Part shown: positions 1 to 8,242 of the stretch, one piece after another
How the letters are laid out: every line of letters begins with the position of its first letter
How positions within the stretch are numbered: position 1 is the stretch's first letter
Assembly (NCBI RefSeq): GCF_002933855.1
Contig: NZ_BFAQ01000041.1
Span: 35,215 to 99,214, forward strand
DNA: 64,000 bases
Reading direction: 5' to 3'
Origin: Vibrio penaeicida
Lineage (GTDB): Bacteria; Pseudomonadota; Gammaproteobacteria; Enterobacterales; Vibrionaceae
Translations under genes and position numbers: made by a program
The notes under the pieces: model-generated
Told to the model about the DNA's origin: nothing
What the model saw: only the letters and a program-made list of their open reading frames with translations
Databases searched by the model: none

Positions 1-831
1 CGTAACTCGGTTGACCATGGCATAGAAATGCCAGATGTCCGTGTTGAAAACGGTAAATCGCGCACAGGTAAAGTGATACTTTCTGCTTCGCAGGAAGGTG
101 ATCATATTGAACTAAGTATTGTAGATGATGGTGGCGGCATGAATGCCGACAAACTCAGAAGCATCGCTGTTGATCGCGGTTTGATGGACGCGGATGCGGC
201 AGGTCGATTGTCGCCTAAAGAGTGTTATAACCTCATCTTCATGCCAGGATTTTCTACCAAAACAGAAATCTCGGATATTTCAGGGCGTGGTGTAGGTATG
301 GACGTGGTAAAAACTGCGATCAATACCTTAAACGGGTCTATCGATATTGACTCAGAAATGGGCAAAGGCACCAAGATTACCATCAAGGTACCGTTAACCC
401 TCGCTATCCTACCGACACTTATGGTGGGCGTTTCTGGACAACCATTCGCACTGCCACTTGCAAGTGTAAATGAGATATTCCATCTAGATTTGAGTAAAAC
501 TAACACCGTTGATGGTCAACTTACGATCATTGTTAGAGAAAAATCGATCCCACTGTTCTACCTTCAGCATTGGCTTGTTCCAAGTAGTTCTGATGGAAAG
601 AAAAAGTCAAACCATGGACATGTTGTTATTGTTCAATTGGGCAGTCAGCGTGTTGGGTTTGTCGTGGACTCTTTGATAGGTCAAGAAGAAGTGGTTATCA
701 AACCACTCGATGAATTATTGCAAGGTACACCGGGTATGGCTGGTGCGACAATTACCAGTGATGGTCATATTGCATTGATTCTAGATGTACCAAACTTATT
801 GAAGAAATATGCCACTCGCTCGCATATTTAA
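1..831 (+). CDS. cheA: Chemotaxis histidine kinase CheA (3' part, cut by window edge)
   Basis: The reading frame is open from base 1, so the start lies outside the window. The first codons read RNSVDHGIE, the N box of the CheA ATP-binding domain. The G1 box (DDGGGM) and G2 box (GRGVGMDVVK) follow, and the last 140 or so residues are the CheW-like P5 domain that docks to CheW and receptors. The His-phosphotransfer and dimerisation domains must lie upstream. CheA phosphorylates CheY and CheB in response to receptors at the cell pole. cheB starts 13 bases after the stop, so the two are co-transcribed. Confidence 0.96.
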   Translation, partial: RNSVDHGIEMPDVRVENGKSRTGKVILSASQEGDHIELSIVDDGGGMNADKLRSIAVDRGLMDADAAGRLSPKECYNLIFMPGFSTKTEISDISGRGVGMDVVKTAINTLNGSIDIDSEMGKGTKITIKVPLTLAILPTLMVGVSGQPFALPLASVNEIFHLDLSKTNTVDGQLTIIVREKSIPLFYLQHWLVPSSSDGKKKSNHGHVVIVQLGSQRVGFVVDSLIGQEEVVIKPLDELLQGTPGMAGATITSDGHIALILDVPNLLKKYATRSHI

Positions 832-844
832 TTGAAGGGATAAT

Positions 845-1987
845 ATGGCGGTAAGAGTATTAGTAGTTGATGATTCGAGCTTTTTTCGCAGACGCGTAAG
901 TGAAATTATCAACTCAGATCCGCGCCTAGAAGTAGTGGATATGGCCGTCAATGGTAAAGAAGCTGTTGAAAAAGCCATCAAAATAAAGCCAGATGTAATT
1001 ACAATGGACATCGAGATGCCTGTCATGGACGGCATCACGGCTGTTCGTGAAATCATGAAGGCGCAACCTACACCAATTTTGATGTTTTCTTCGCTTACTC
1101 ATGATGGTGCCAAAGCTACTCTAGATGCGCTTGATGCCGGGGCTTTGGATTTTCTTCCTAAGAAATTCGAAGATATCGCTCGTAATCGCGATGAGGCTGT
1201 CACCTTATTGCAGCAACGCGTACAAGAAATTTCGCGTAAACGTGCATTTATGCGTCGTCCAATTGCTGGTGCATCCGAAAGTGGCATTTCGGCTGGTGCA
1301 GCTGCGCGTACAACTACACGTCCGGCGGCTTCTGCATTGCAAAGGTCGGCTCCAGCTCCGGCGCAAGAACGCAGCCGGTCGGTGAGTGCCAAATTTCGAG
1401 CGACGGGTAAGAAATATCAAATTACAGCGATTGGTACTTCTACGGGAGGACCTGTTGCGCTACAAAAGATTCTGACCAAATTGCCTGGTCATTATCCGCA
1501 CCCTATTGTTCTCATTCAACATATGCCCGCTACATTTACTGCTGCATTTGCCGCTCGTTTAAATTCTTTATGTAAGATTCAGGTGAAAGAAGCAGAAGAT
1601 GGAGACATCTTAAAGGCTGGCTGTGCGTATCTTGCGCCAGGCGGTAAGCAAATGATGATCGATGGTCGCCCTGGATCTGCAAAGCTGCGAATTATTGATG
1701 GTGGCGAGCGGATGAACTATAAGCCCTGCGTGGACGTAACGTTCGGCTCGGCTGCAAAAATCTATCAAGATAAAGTGTTGTCTATGGTACTGACTGGTAT
1801 GGGAGCAGATGGGCGTGAAGGCGCACGGATGCTTAAAACTGCCGGTGCAACCATTTGGGCACAAGATGAAGAGAGCTGTGTTGTATATGGCATGCCACAG
1901 GCTGTGGCAAAAGCGGGCTTATCGACAGAAGATTTGCCTCTGGATCGAATTGCAGAGCGTATTCTGGTCGAAGTTGGACTATCCTAA
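845..1987 (+). CDS. cheB: Chemotaxis response regulator protein-glutamate methylesterase CheB
   Basis: 380 aa. The N-terminal receiver domain (about 1-120) has the acidic pair D9/D10, phosphoacceptor D55 and a Lys at 106/107. A Ser/Ala/Arg-rich linker of about 60 residues (130-190) follows, longer than in enteric CheB. The C-terminal methylesterase domain has the triad S199 (GTSTGGP), H226 (QHMPA) and D322 (GMGADG). It removes methyl groups from receptor glutamates, and deamidates glutamines, once phosphorylated by CheA. GAAGGGA precedes the ATG. It lies between cheA and parC in the usual Vibrio order. Confidence 0.97.
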   Translation: MAVRVLVVDDSSFFRRRVSEIINSDPRLEVVDMAVNGKEAVEKAIKIKPDVITMDIEMPVMDGITAVREIMKAQPTPILMFSSLTHDGAKATLDALDAGALDFLPKKFEDIARNRDEAVTLLQQRVQEISRKRAFMRRPIAGASESGISAGAAARTTTRPAASALQRSAPAPAQERSRSVSAKFRATGKKYQITAIGTSTGGPVALQKILTKLPGHYPHPIVLIQHMPATFTAAFAARLNSLCKIQVKEAEDGDILKAGCAYLAPGGKQMMIDGRPGSAKLRIIDGGERMNYKPCVDVTFGSAAKIYQDKVLSMVLTGMGADGREGARMLKTAGATIWAQDEESCVVYGMPQAVAKAGLSTEDLPLDRIAERILVEVGLS

Positions 1988-1996
1988 GGAGCCAAT

Positions 1997-2773
1997 GTGG
2001 TAGTTTGGAGCGTTGCTAACCAAAAGGGTGGAGTGGGGAAAACCACTACAACGGTTACTCTTGCTGGGCTGTTAAGCAAGCAAGGGCACCGAGTGCTACT
2101 AGTCGATACCGATCCGCATGGATCGTTAACAACTTATTTGGGTTACGACTCCGATGAAGTCCCTTCGAGTTTGTTTGATCTTTTTCAGTTAAGACAAGTT
2201 GAAAAATCGAGCGTTCAAGCCTTGATATTGGGCTCGGATATCGAAAATATCGATATTATTCCTGCGCATATGTCGTTAGCGACATTAGACCGTGTTATGG
2301 GTAATCGAAGCGGCATGGGGCTGATTCTTAAGAAAGCGCTACTATCTGTTCAAGATGAATATGATTATGTGCTTATAGACTGTCCACCTATTCTTGGTGT
2401 CATGATGGTTAATGCGCTCGCGGCAAGTGATAGAATATTAATTCCTGTTCAAACCGAATTCCTCGCCATGAAAGGGCTAGAGAGAATGGTTCGAACATTG
2501 GCAATTATGCAGAAGTCGCGCCCAGACCCATTCAAAACCACAATCGTTCCTACGATGTATGATAAACGCACTAACGCCTCCTTGCAGACGTTAACGCAGC
2601 TAAAGAAAGGTTACCCAAATCAGGTATGGCCTTCAGCTATCCCTATTGATACAAAATTTAGAGATGCGAGTTTAAAACACCTTCCTGCCTCACACTTTGC
2701 ATCAGGTAGTCGTGGCGTTTTTGCTTATAAGCAGCTATTACTTTATCTCGAGAGGTTAGCTTTCGATGATTAA
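1997..2773 (+). CDS. parC: ParA-family ATPase ParC, polar placement of chemotaxis arrays
   Basis: 258 aa. A deviant Walker A motif (KGGVGKTTTT) occurs within the first 20 residues, and a Walker B-like stretch (YVLIDCPP) follows, both typical of ParA/MinD ATPases. The start is GTG at 1997 with AAGGAG just upstream; the ATG at 1995 is in another frame and meets a stop at once. In Vibrio the ParA homologue between cheB and the CheW-domain protein ParP is ParC, which recruits chemotaxis arrays to the old pole. The last 8 bases overlap parP, implying coupled translation. Confidence 0.93.
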   Translation: MVVWSVANQKGGVGKTTTTVTLAGLLSKQGHRVLLVDTDPHGSLTTYLGYDSDEVPSSLFDLFQLRQVEKSSVQALILGSDIENIDIIPAHMSLATLDRVMGNRSGMGLILKKALLSVQDEYDYVLIDCPPILGVMMVNALAASDRILIPVQTEFLAMKGLERMVRTLAIMQKSRPDPFKTTIVPTMYDKRTNASLQTLTQLKKGYPNQVWPSAIPIDTKFRDASLKHLPASHFASGSRGVFAYKQLLLYLERLAFDD

Positions 2774-4061
2774 AGATTCAGTGCTTTCTAGCGAACAGGC
2801 TTTAGATGAATATTTTACCTCGCTTCTTGATGAAGAGGGGTTGTTGTTGTCTGCGGAAGCAGAAGCACTTGATGCCAAAAAAAGGGTGACAGAAGATGCC
2901 CAAGCAGACTCTGTCGATCCAACAGTGTCTGTAAACGTAGAGAAGCGGGAAATTGATCTTACTGACGATGTAGCGCCAGAGGATGATATACCGCATTCTG
3001 AACCTTCAGAGTATTCTGTAGAATCAACGTCTTTAGCTCAATCGCCTGAAGGATTGGAGTCGGAGCAAGAGAGTTTTGACCTCGACCCTCAACCTGAAGT
3101 ACAACCTGAGCCTATTCCGTCCTATACTGAAACGGTATACAACGAATTTGAAGCGCCGGATTTGGAAGATGTTCAACGTTTGTTGAGCCAACTCGAATCA
3201 ACCAATATCGCTGATGAACCGGAAATTGATGAATTAATTGGTCAGAACACAGTCGAGATTGCGACACTTAGCGCTGAAGAGCCTGAGATTACAGTTGTCG
3301 ATAAAACCGCTGTTGAAGACGTTGACGTTGTTACTCAGTTTGAGCCAGACGAAATTCAAGAATGGGCAGTTGACGAACCAGAGGTAGTATTCGCTGAGCC
3401 AGATATCGCTAGTGAAGAACCTGAGATCGTCATTTCAGAGCCAGAGATAAATGTCGATGAGCCTGAAATTGCAAAAGTAGATAGTGCGCCTGAAGTACAA
3501 CAGCCTATTGTTGAAGAGAAGGTTGAAGAGCCTGAAGTTGAAACCAAAGTTGAAGCTCAAACCGAAACTGGTGGCGATTCAGAGGATACTTGGCACACAG
3601 TGGCAAGGCATGAAGCGTTTCAAGTACTCTATTTTGATGTAAATAACGTGACTTTTGCGGTGCCACTAGATGAACTAGGCGGAATTCATCGCAAGAACGA
3701 AGAATTGAATCACCTGATTGGTCGACCTGATTGGTATTTGGGTTTACAAACAAGCCGCAAAGACCAACTTGATGTTGTCGATACAGCTAGGTGGGTTATG
3801 TCGGAAAAACTGGTTGATAATTCTCATCGTGAGAATTATGAATATATTGTAATGCTGGGCGAAAGCCATTGGGGGCTCGCTGCCAATCAATTGATGGGCA
3901 CCGAGTGGTTAGAGCCGGAAAAGGTTCGTTGGCGTGAAAGCGCAGGTAAGCGACCTTGGTTGGCAGGCATGGTTAAAGAGAAAATGTGTGCTTTAATTCA
4001 TGTAGAAGAGTTAGTTTCCATGCTCAATGCCGGGCTGGATGTCAAAGCATTAGACAGTTAG
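2766..4061 (+). CDS. parP: ParP, CheW-like-domain partner of ParC
   Basis: 431 aa. Residues about 1-275 are very acidic and low in complexity, with many short EPEI/EPEV-like repeats, so this part is probably disordered. Residues about 280-425 form a CheW-like domain, containing FDVNNVTFAVPLDEL and ending in LIHVEELVSML. In Vibrio, ParP links ParC to CheA and stabilises polar arrays through this domain. The start overlaps parC by 8 bases. The linker repeats are likely to vary between strains; only the C-terminal domain is a secure homology call. Confidence 0.9.
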   Translation: MIKDSVLSSEQALDEYFTSLLDEEGLLLSAEAEALDAKKRVTEDAQADSVDPTVSVNVEKREIDLTDDVAPEDDIPHSEPSEYSVESTSLAQSPEGLESEQESFDLDPQPEVQPEPIPSYTETVYNEFEAPDLEDVQRLLSQLESTNIADEPEIDELIGQNTVEIATLSAEEPEITVVDKTAVEDVDVVTQFEPDEIQEWAVDEPEVVFAEPDIASEEPEIVISEPEINVDEPEIAKVDSAPEVQQPIVEEKVEEPEVETKVEAQTETGGDSEDTWHTVARHEAFQVLYFDVNNVTFAVPLDELGGIHRKNEELNHLIGRPDWYLGLQTSRKDQLDVVDTARWVMSEKLVDNSHRENYEYIVMLGESHWGLAANQLMGTEWLEPEKVRWRESAGKRPWLAGMVKEKMCALIHVEELVSMLNAGLDVKALDS

Positions 4062-4100
4062 TAGTAGAATTGTCGGTAGCGACACAGATGAGGATAAAAC

Positions 4101-4595
4101 ATGTCTCAAGCTAATGAAGTAGAAGTAAGAAAAGACCAAGTTAACGACGAGGTTCTGCAATGGGTAACGTTTCAGCTAGAAGATGAGACTTACGGTATCA
4201 ACGTAATGCAAGTTCGTGAAGTTTTACGCTACACGGAAATTGCTCCTGTTCCAGGAGCCCCAGATTACGTTCTAGGCATTATCAATTTGCGTGGTAATGT
4301 TGTCACTGTTATCGACACTCGTTCTCGTTTTGGCTTAATGCAAGGTGAGATTACAGACAACACTCGTATTATTGTTATCGAATCTGAGCGTCAGGTTATC
4401 GGTATTCTTGTCGATAGCGTAGCTGAAGTTGTTTACCTACGTTCTTCTGAAATCGACACTACTCCAAGTGTTGGTACTGATGAAAGTGCTAAATTTATCC
4501 AGGGCGTGAGCAACCGTGATGGCAAGCTTCTGATCTTGGTTGATTTGAATAAGCTTCTTTCTGATGAAGAATGGGACGAAATGGCTCACCTATAA
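4101..4595 (+). CDS. cheW: Chemotaxis coupling protein CheW
   Basis: 164 aa, a single CheW domain over nearly the whole length. Typical motifs are visible: VTFQLEDETYGINVMQVREVLR, split here as the receptor-facing strand and helix, then PGAPDYVLGIINLRG and a closing LILVDLNKLL. CheW bridges CheA P5 to the receptors. GAGG lies a few bases before the ATG. The stop codon shares one base with the next start (TAATG), indicating translational coupling with the DUF2802 gene. Confidence 0.96.
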   Translation: MSQANEVEVRKDQVNDEVLQWVTFQLEDETYGINVMQVREVLRYTEIAPVPGAPDYVLGIINLRGNVVTVIDTRSRFGLMQGEITDNTRIIVIESERQVIGILVDSVAEVVYLRSSEIDTTPSVGTDESAKFIQGVSNRDGKLLILVDLNKLLSDEEWDEMAHL

Positions 4596-5095
4596 TGACC
4601 GACGAGTTGTATTCTGTTTTACCTTTTGTAGTGGGTGGCTCAGTTTTAGTTGCCTCGCTATTGGTATTGTTTTTTCTCAGAATTCGAAAAAGTGGTCGTC
4701 AAAAAATAGATCAGCAACGCCAACAAGTTCGAACTTTGGAAAAAGAACTTCAAAAGACGAACAAACAATTGCTTGAAGTGAGATCCGTAATGGTCGGGCT
4801 TGGGCAGAAAGTTGCAGAGCAACAGGATATAATTCAGCACCTAAACGAGCGTATTACTGAGATTGAACATACGGACAGTGATGGTCGATTGTATACCCGA
4901 GCGAGCAAGATGGTTCAATTGGGTGCAGGTATAAACGAACTTATTGAAGAGTGCGAGTTACCTAAGGCTGAAGCTGAACTAATGATGTCTTTACAAAATA
5001 AGATAGCAGGAAAGGAAAAAGTTCCTCCCCTTAGTGGTCGAACAGCTCCGCGCCGAAGACAAGATCAAAGACGTCCTCAAAAAAACGTAAAATGA
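4595..5095 (+). CDS. DUF2802 family membrane-anchored coiled-coil protein
   Basis: 166 aa from the ATG at 4595; an earlier in-frame ATG at 4571 lies inside cheW and is unlikely. One N-terminal membrane segment (about residues 8-28, rich in V, L and F) is followed by a predicted coiled coil (about 35-95, many Q, E and K heptads). A short conserved tail follows (YTRASKMVQLGAGINELIEECELPKAEAELM), the DUF2802 signature, and the C terminus is basic. It is the last gene of the chemotaxis operon in Vibrio. Its function is not established; position suggests a role near polar arrays or the flagellum. Confidence 0.85.
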   Translation: MTDELYSVLPFVVGGSVLVASLLVLFFLRIRKSGRQKIDQQRQQVRTLEKELQKTNKQLLEVRSVMVGLGQKVAEQQDIIQHLNERITEIEHTDSDGRLYTRASKMVQLGAGINELIEECELPKAEAELMMSLQNKIAGKEKVPPLSGRTAPRRRQDQRRPQKNVK

Positions 5096-5120
5096 TCAAA
5101 AAGATACTTCTACATAATTA

Positions 5121-5146
5121 AAAGGAGCCGCTGGCTCCTTTTTTTA
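5121..5146 (+). terminator. Terminator of the chemotaxis operon
   Basis: A 9-bp perfect stem (AAAGGAGCC / GGCTCCTTT) with a 3-base loop runs into a T tract. It sits 25 bases after the DUF2802 stop and separates the chemotaxis operon from ccm. Confidence 0.9.
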
Positions 5147-5353
5147 TTGATCTTCCCATATCGCAATCGCTGTTCTCTCGATTGATACGCCTTATCATTC
5201 TGAAAATTACATGATCTAGTAAACATATTTATAAAAATATGACGTTTGATTAACGTTTTTTTACGCTCTTTCATCAATCTTGGTGGAGCATCCTGTTTAG
5301 TGCATTTAGCATTGTGCTAAGATATACCCTTAATAAAATCAAGACATTTACCC

Positions 5354-5971
5354 ATGTTACACGTATCCAATCTTACTGCTGTCCGCGATGAAAGAGTGCT
5401 GTTCGAAGCGCTCTCTTTTGAGGTTAACCCTGGCGATTTAATCCAAGTAGAAGGGCGAAACGGAACCGGAAAAACAACGCTGCTGCGTATCATAGCTGGT
5501 CTTGGGGACTTTGAAGAAGGTTCTATTTGTTGGAAAGGTGAAAGCATATTTTCATCAAGGGAAGAGTACCACTCCGACCTTCTTTTTTTAGGGCATCAAA
5601 CGGGTGTTAAAAAAGAGCTCAGTGCACAAGAAAACCTAGAGTTCTATATGAACGTCCATCAAGGGTTGAAAGACAAAAAAGCATTATGGAAAGCGTTAGC
5701 TCAAGTAGGTCTTGCAGGTCGGGAAGATATACCAGTCGGTAAATTGTCAGCTGGTCAACAAAGGCGAGTAGCATTAGCAAGGTTATGGCTTAGCGAACAT
5801 CCCCTGTGGATATTAGATGAGCCCTTAACCGCAATCGATAAACAGGGTGTTAAAGTACTAGAATCACTGTTTGTCACTCATGCGCAGAAAGGAGGGATGG
5901 TGCTCTTAACCACTCACCAAGATATGTTCGCAGACAACCCTCTTCTCAGAAAAATCAAATTGGGCGAGTAG
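5354..5971 (+). CDS. ccmA: Haem exporter ATPase CcmA
   Basis: 205 aa, a compact ABC ATPase of the usual CcmA length. Walker A is GRNGTGKT (34-41), the signature is LSAGQQRRVALARL and Walker B is LWILDEPL. CcmA powers CcmB/C/D during loading of haem onto CcmE and its release from the CcmC complex. It is the first ccm gene, 4 bases before ccmB. The 207 bases upstream are AT-rich and hold no gene; a promoter must lie there but no box is clear enough to call. Confidence 0.95.
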   Translation: MLHVSNLTAVRDERVLFEALSFEVNPGDLIQVEGRNGTGKTTLLRIIAGLGDFEEGSICWKGESIFSSREEYHSDLLFLGHQTGVKKELSAQENLEFYMNVHQGLKDKKALWKALAQVGLAGREDIPVGKLSAGQQRRVALARLWLSEHPLWILDEPLTAIDKQGVKVLESLFVTHAQKGGMVLLTTHQDMFADNPLLRKIKLGE

Positions 5972-5974
5972 TCA

Positions 5975-6643
5975 ATGATTGGAGCAATGATATCAATAAT
6001 AAGGCGTGAACTACTCATTGCCTTTCGTCGTCAGGCGGACATTCTTAATCCACTTTGGTTTTTCATTATCGTCGTTACTTTATTTCCTTTAAGTATCGGT
6101 CCCGAGCCAAATTTACTTGCAAGGATATCATCCGGCGTCGTTTGGGTTGCAGCGTTATTGTCTGCATTGCTTTCATTAGAAAGACTCTTTCGAGATGATT
6201 TTCAAGATGGAGCACTGGAACAGATGATGTTGATGCCTGTTCCTTTACCGTTGGCGGTAATGGCAAAAGTTATCGCGCATTGGATTTTGACCGGAGTACC
6301 ACTGATACTCATTAGCCCGTTGTTGGCAATCTTATTGTCTCTAGACTTTAATACTTGGAGTGCCGTGGTTTTAACACTTCTAGTGGGTACACCAACATTA
6401 AGTTTCATTGGCGCAATAGGTGTAGCTCTTACTGTTGGATTGCAGAAGGGTGGCGTTCTTTTAAGTTTACTCGTATTGCCTCTGTATATCCCGATACTGA
6501 TTTTTGCGACCTCAGCGATAGATGCAGCAGGTTTGGGGGTCGCGTATAACGGTCAAATTGCCATACTGGGGGCAATGCTGGCTGGTGCAGCAACGCTAAC
6601 GCCTTTTGCGATAAGTGCATCATTGCGCATAAGCGTCAATTGA
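5975..6643 (+). CDS. ccmB: Haem exporter permease CcmB
   Basis: 222 aa with six hydrophobic segments, beginning IIRRELLIAFRRQADILNPLWFF, which is split here only as the well-known CcmB N terminus. It is the membrane partner of CcmA in the inner membrane. It follows ccmA by 3 bases. The 154 bases between it and ccmC contain no gene that I can support. Confidence 0.94.
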   Translation: MIGAMISIIRRELLIAFRRQADILNPLWFFIIVVTLFPLSIGPEPNLLARISSGVVWVAALLSALLSLERLFRDDFQDGALEQMMLMPVPLPLAVMAKVIAHWILTGVPLILISPLLAILLSLDFNTWSAVVLTLLVGTPTLSFIGAIGVALTVGLQKGGVLLSLLVLPLYIPILIFATSAIDAAGLGVAYNGQIAILGAMLAGAATLTPFAISASLRISVN

Positions 6644-6797
6644 TATTGAACAAGTTTTTTTAGTTAACATTCCGTTAAAGTGTCAGGAATGTGCTACAGC
6701 TTTTTAAGTAACACATATAAATAATTAATATTACAACTTCCAAAGACCTAACCGTCTTAAAAAAGGAAGCCCTAGAAGTAAGAGTGAGACCTTAACC

Positions 6798-7550
6798 ATG
6801 TGGAAATGGCTACATCCCTATGCCAAGCCCGAGAAAGCCTACCGGCTAAGCGATAAGCTTCTGCCCTGGTTTTCCATCTTGGCTGCCGTCTTTTTAGTCT
6901 CTGGTACCATCTGGGGGTTAGCGTATGCGCCTTCTGATTATCAACAAGGAGACAGTTTCCGGATAATCTATATTCACGTTCCTTCGGCAATTTGGTCGAT
7001 GGGTGTGTATATGTCGATGGCAATCGCAGCCTTTATTGGTCTTGTTTGGCAATTACGTTTGTCGGACATGGCAGCAGCGGCAATGGCACCTATCGGCGCT
7101 GTTTATACTTTTATTGCACTGGTTACTGGTGCGGTATGGGGTAAGCCAATGTGGGGCACATGGTGGGTATGGGATGCACGATTAACTTCCGAATTGATTC
7201 TTCTATTTTTATACCTTGGTGTAATCGCACTTTATCACGCATTTGATGACCAAAAGACAGGCGCTAAAGCGGCCGGTATTCTGGCCATTGTGGGGGTGAT
7301 TAACCTTCCAATCATTCACTTTTCTGTTGAATGGTGGAATACCTTACACCAAGGCGCAACGATAACAAAATTCGCTAAACCGTCGATATCTAACGATATG
7401 CTTTGGCCGTTGCTGTTGAATATTTTGGGGTTCGCTTTTTTCTTCGGTGCAGTCACAATGATCCGATTCAAAAACGAAATTATTAGCAAAGAAAGCCATC
7501 GTCCTTGGGTACAAGCCTTGGCGTCGTCTCCAGCCAGTACTAAGGAGTAG
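6798..7550 (+). CDS. ccmC: Haem handling protein CcmC
   Basis: 250 aa with about six membrane segments. The periplasmic tryptophan-rich motif WGKPMWGTWWVWDARLT, which binds haem together with flanking histidines, is present at about residues 114-130, and IHVPSAIW and HFSVEWWNTLHQ carry the axial His candidates. CcmC forms a complex with haem and CcmE so that haem becomes covalently attached to CcmE. ccmD follows after 3 bases. Confidence 0.96.
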   Translation: MWKWLHPYAKPEKAYRLSDKLLPWFSILAAVFLVSGTIWGLAYAPSDYQQGDSFRIIYIHVPSAIWSMGVYMSMAIAAFIGLVWQLRLSDMAAAAMAPIGAVYTFIALVTGAVWGKPMWGTWWVWDARLTSELILLFLYLGVIALYHAFDDQKTGAKAAGILAIVGVINLPIIHFSVEWWNTLHQGATITKFAKPSISNDMLWPLLLNILGFAFFFGAVTMIRFKNEIISKESHRPWVQALASSPASTKE

Positions 7551-7553
7551 ACA

Positions 7554-7760
7554 ATGCATTTTGAATCTATCAGTGATTTTTTCGCCATGGGTGGCTATGC
7601 GTCCTACGTATGGGGGGCATTTGGTATTACGTTTCTTTCCATGTTGATTCTTCTGTTTAGCAGCATCAAACGAGGTAGAAATCTAATGAATGAAGTAAAT
7701 GCCAAGATCGATCGCCAAGCGCGAATTGATGCCGCTAAGAATTTGGAGAATACCCTATGA
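7554..7760 (+). CDS. ccmD: Haem exporter small subunit CcmD
   Basis: 68 aa. It has a short N-terminal stretch (FFAMGGYASYVWGAFG), the conserved CcmD start, one membrane segment and a charged cytoplasmic tail. CcmD is required to release holo-CcmE from CcmABC. Its stop overlaps the ccmE start (ATGA). Confidence 0.92.
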   Translation: MHFESISDFFAMGGYASYVWGAFGITFLSMLILLFSSIKRGRNLMNEVNAKIDRQARIDAAKNLENTL

Positions 7761-8242
7761 ATCCAAGACGTAAAAAGAGGCTCGGTCTTGTTCTTGCCCT
7801 AGTACTTGGCTTAAGTGCCACCATTGGTTTGATGCTGTATGCATTGAACCAGAATATGGATCTATTCTACACACCAACTGAACTTGTTAATGGTAAGCCA
7901 GATGGTTCCAAACCCGAAGTCGGTCAGCGCCTAAGAATTGGTGGGATGGTCGTGAAAGGTTCTGTTTCTCGCGATTCTCAGTCGCTTAGAGTGCAGTTTG
8001 ATTTAGCTGATGTTGGCCCAAAAGTCACGATTCTGTATGACGGAATTCTTCCGGATCTGTTCCGTGAAGGTCAAGGTATTGTCGCACAAGGTGTCTTAAA
8101 AGATGCAACGACGATTGAAGCATTTGAAGTCTTAGCGAAACATGACGAAGAGTACATGCCACCGGAAATTGCAGAAGCGATGAAGAAAGTGCATGAACCT
8201 TTGGAATATACAGATGCACAAAAATCGGAGAGCACACAATGA
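7757..8242 (+). CDS. ccmE: Haem chaperone CcmE
   Basis: 161 aa. One N-terminal membrane anchor (about 9-29) is followed by a periplasmic OB-fold. The haem-binding motif LAKHDEEYMPPE places covalent His at H129 and the axial Tyr at Y133, matching H130/Y134 of E. coli. CcmE carries haem to CcmF/H. The start overlaps ccmD and the stop overlaps ccmF, each by the ATGA pattern. Confidence 0.96.
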   Translation: MNPRRKKRLGLVLALVLGLSATIGLMLYALNQNMDLFYTPTELVNGKPDGSKPEVGQRLRIGGMVVKGSVSRDSQSLRVQFDLADVGPKVTILYDGILPDLFREGQGIVAQGVLKDATTIEAFEVLAKHDEEYMPPEIAEAMKKVHEPLEYTDAQKSESTQ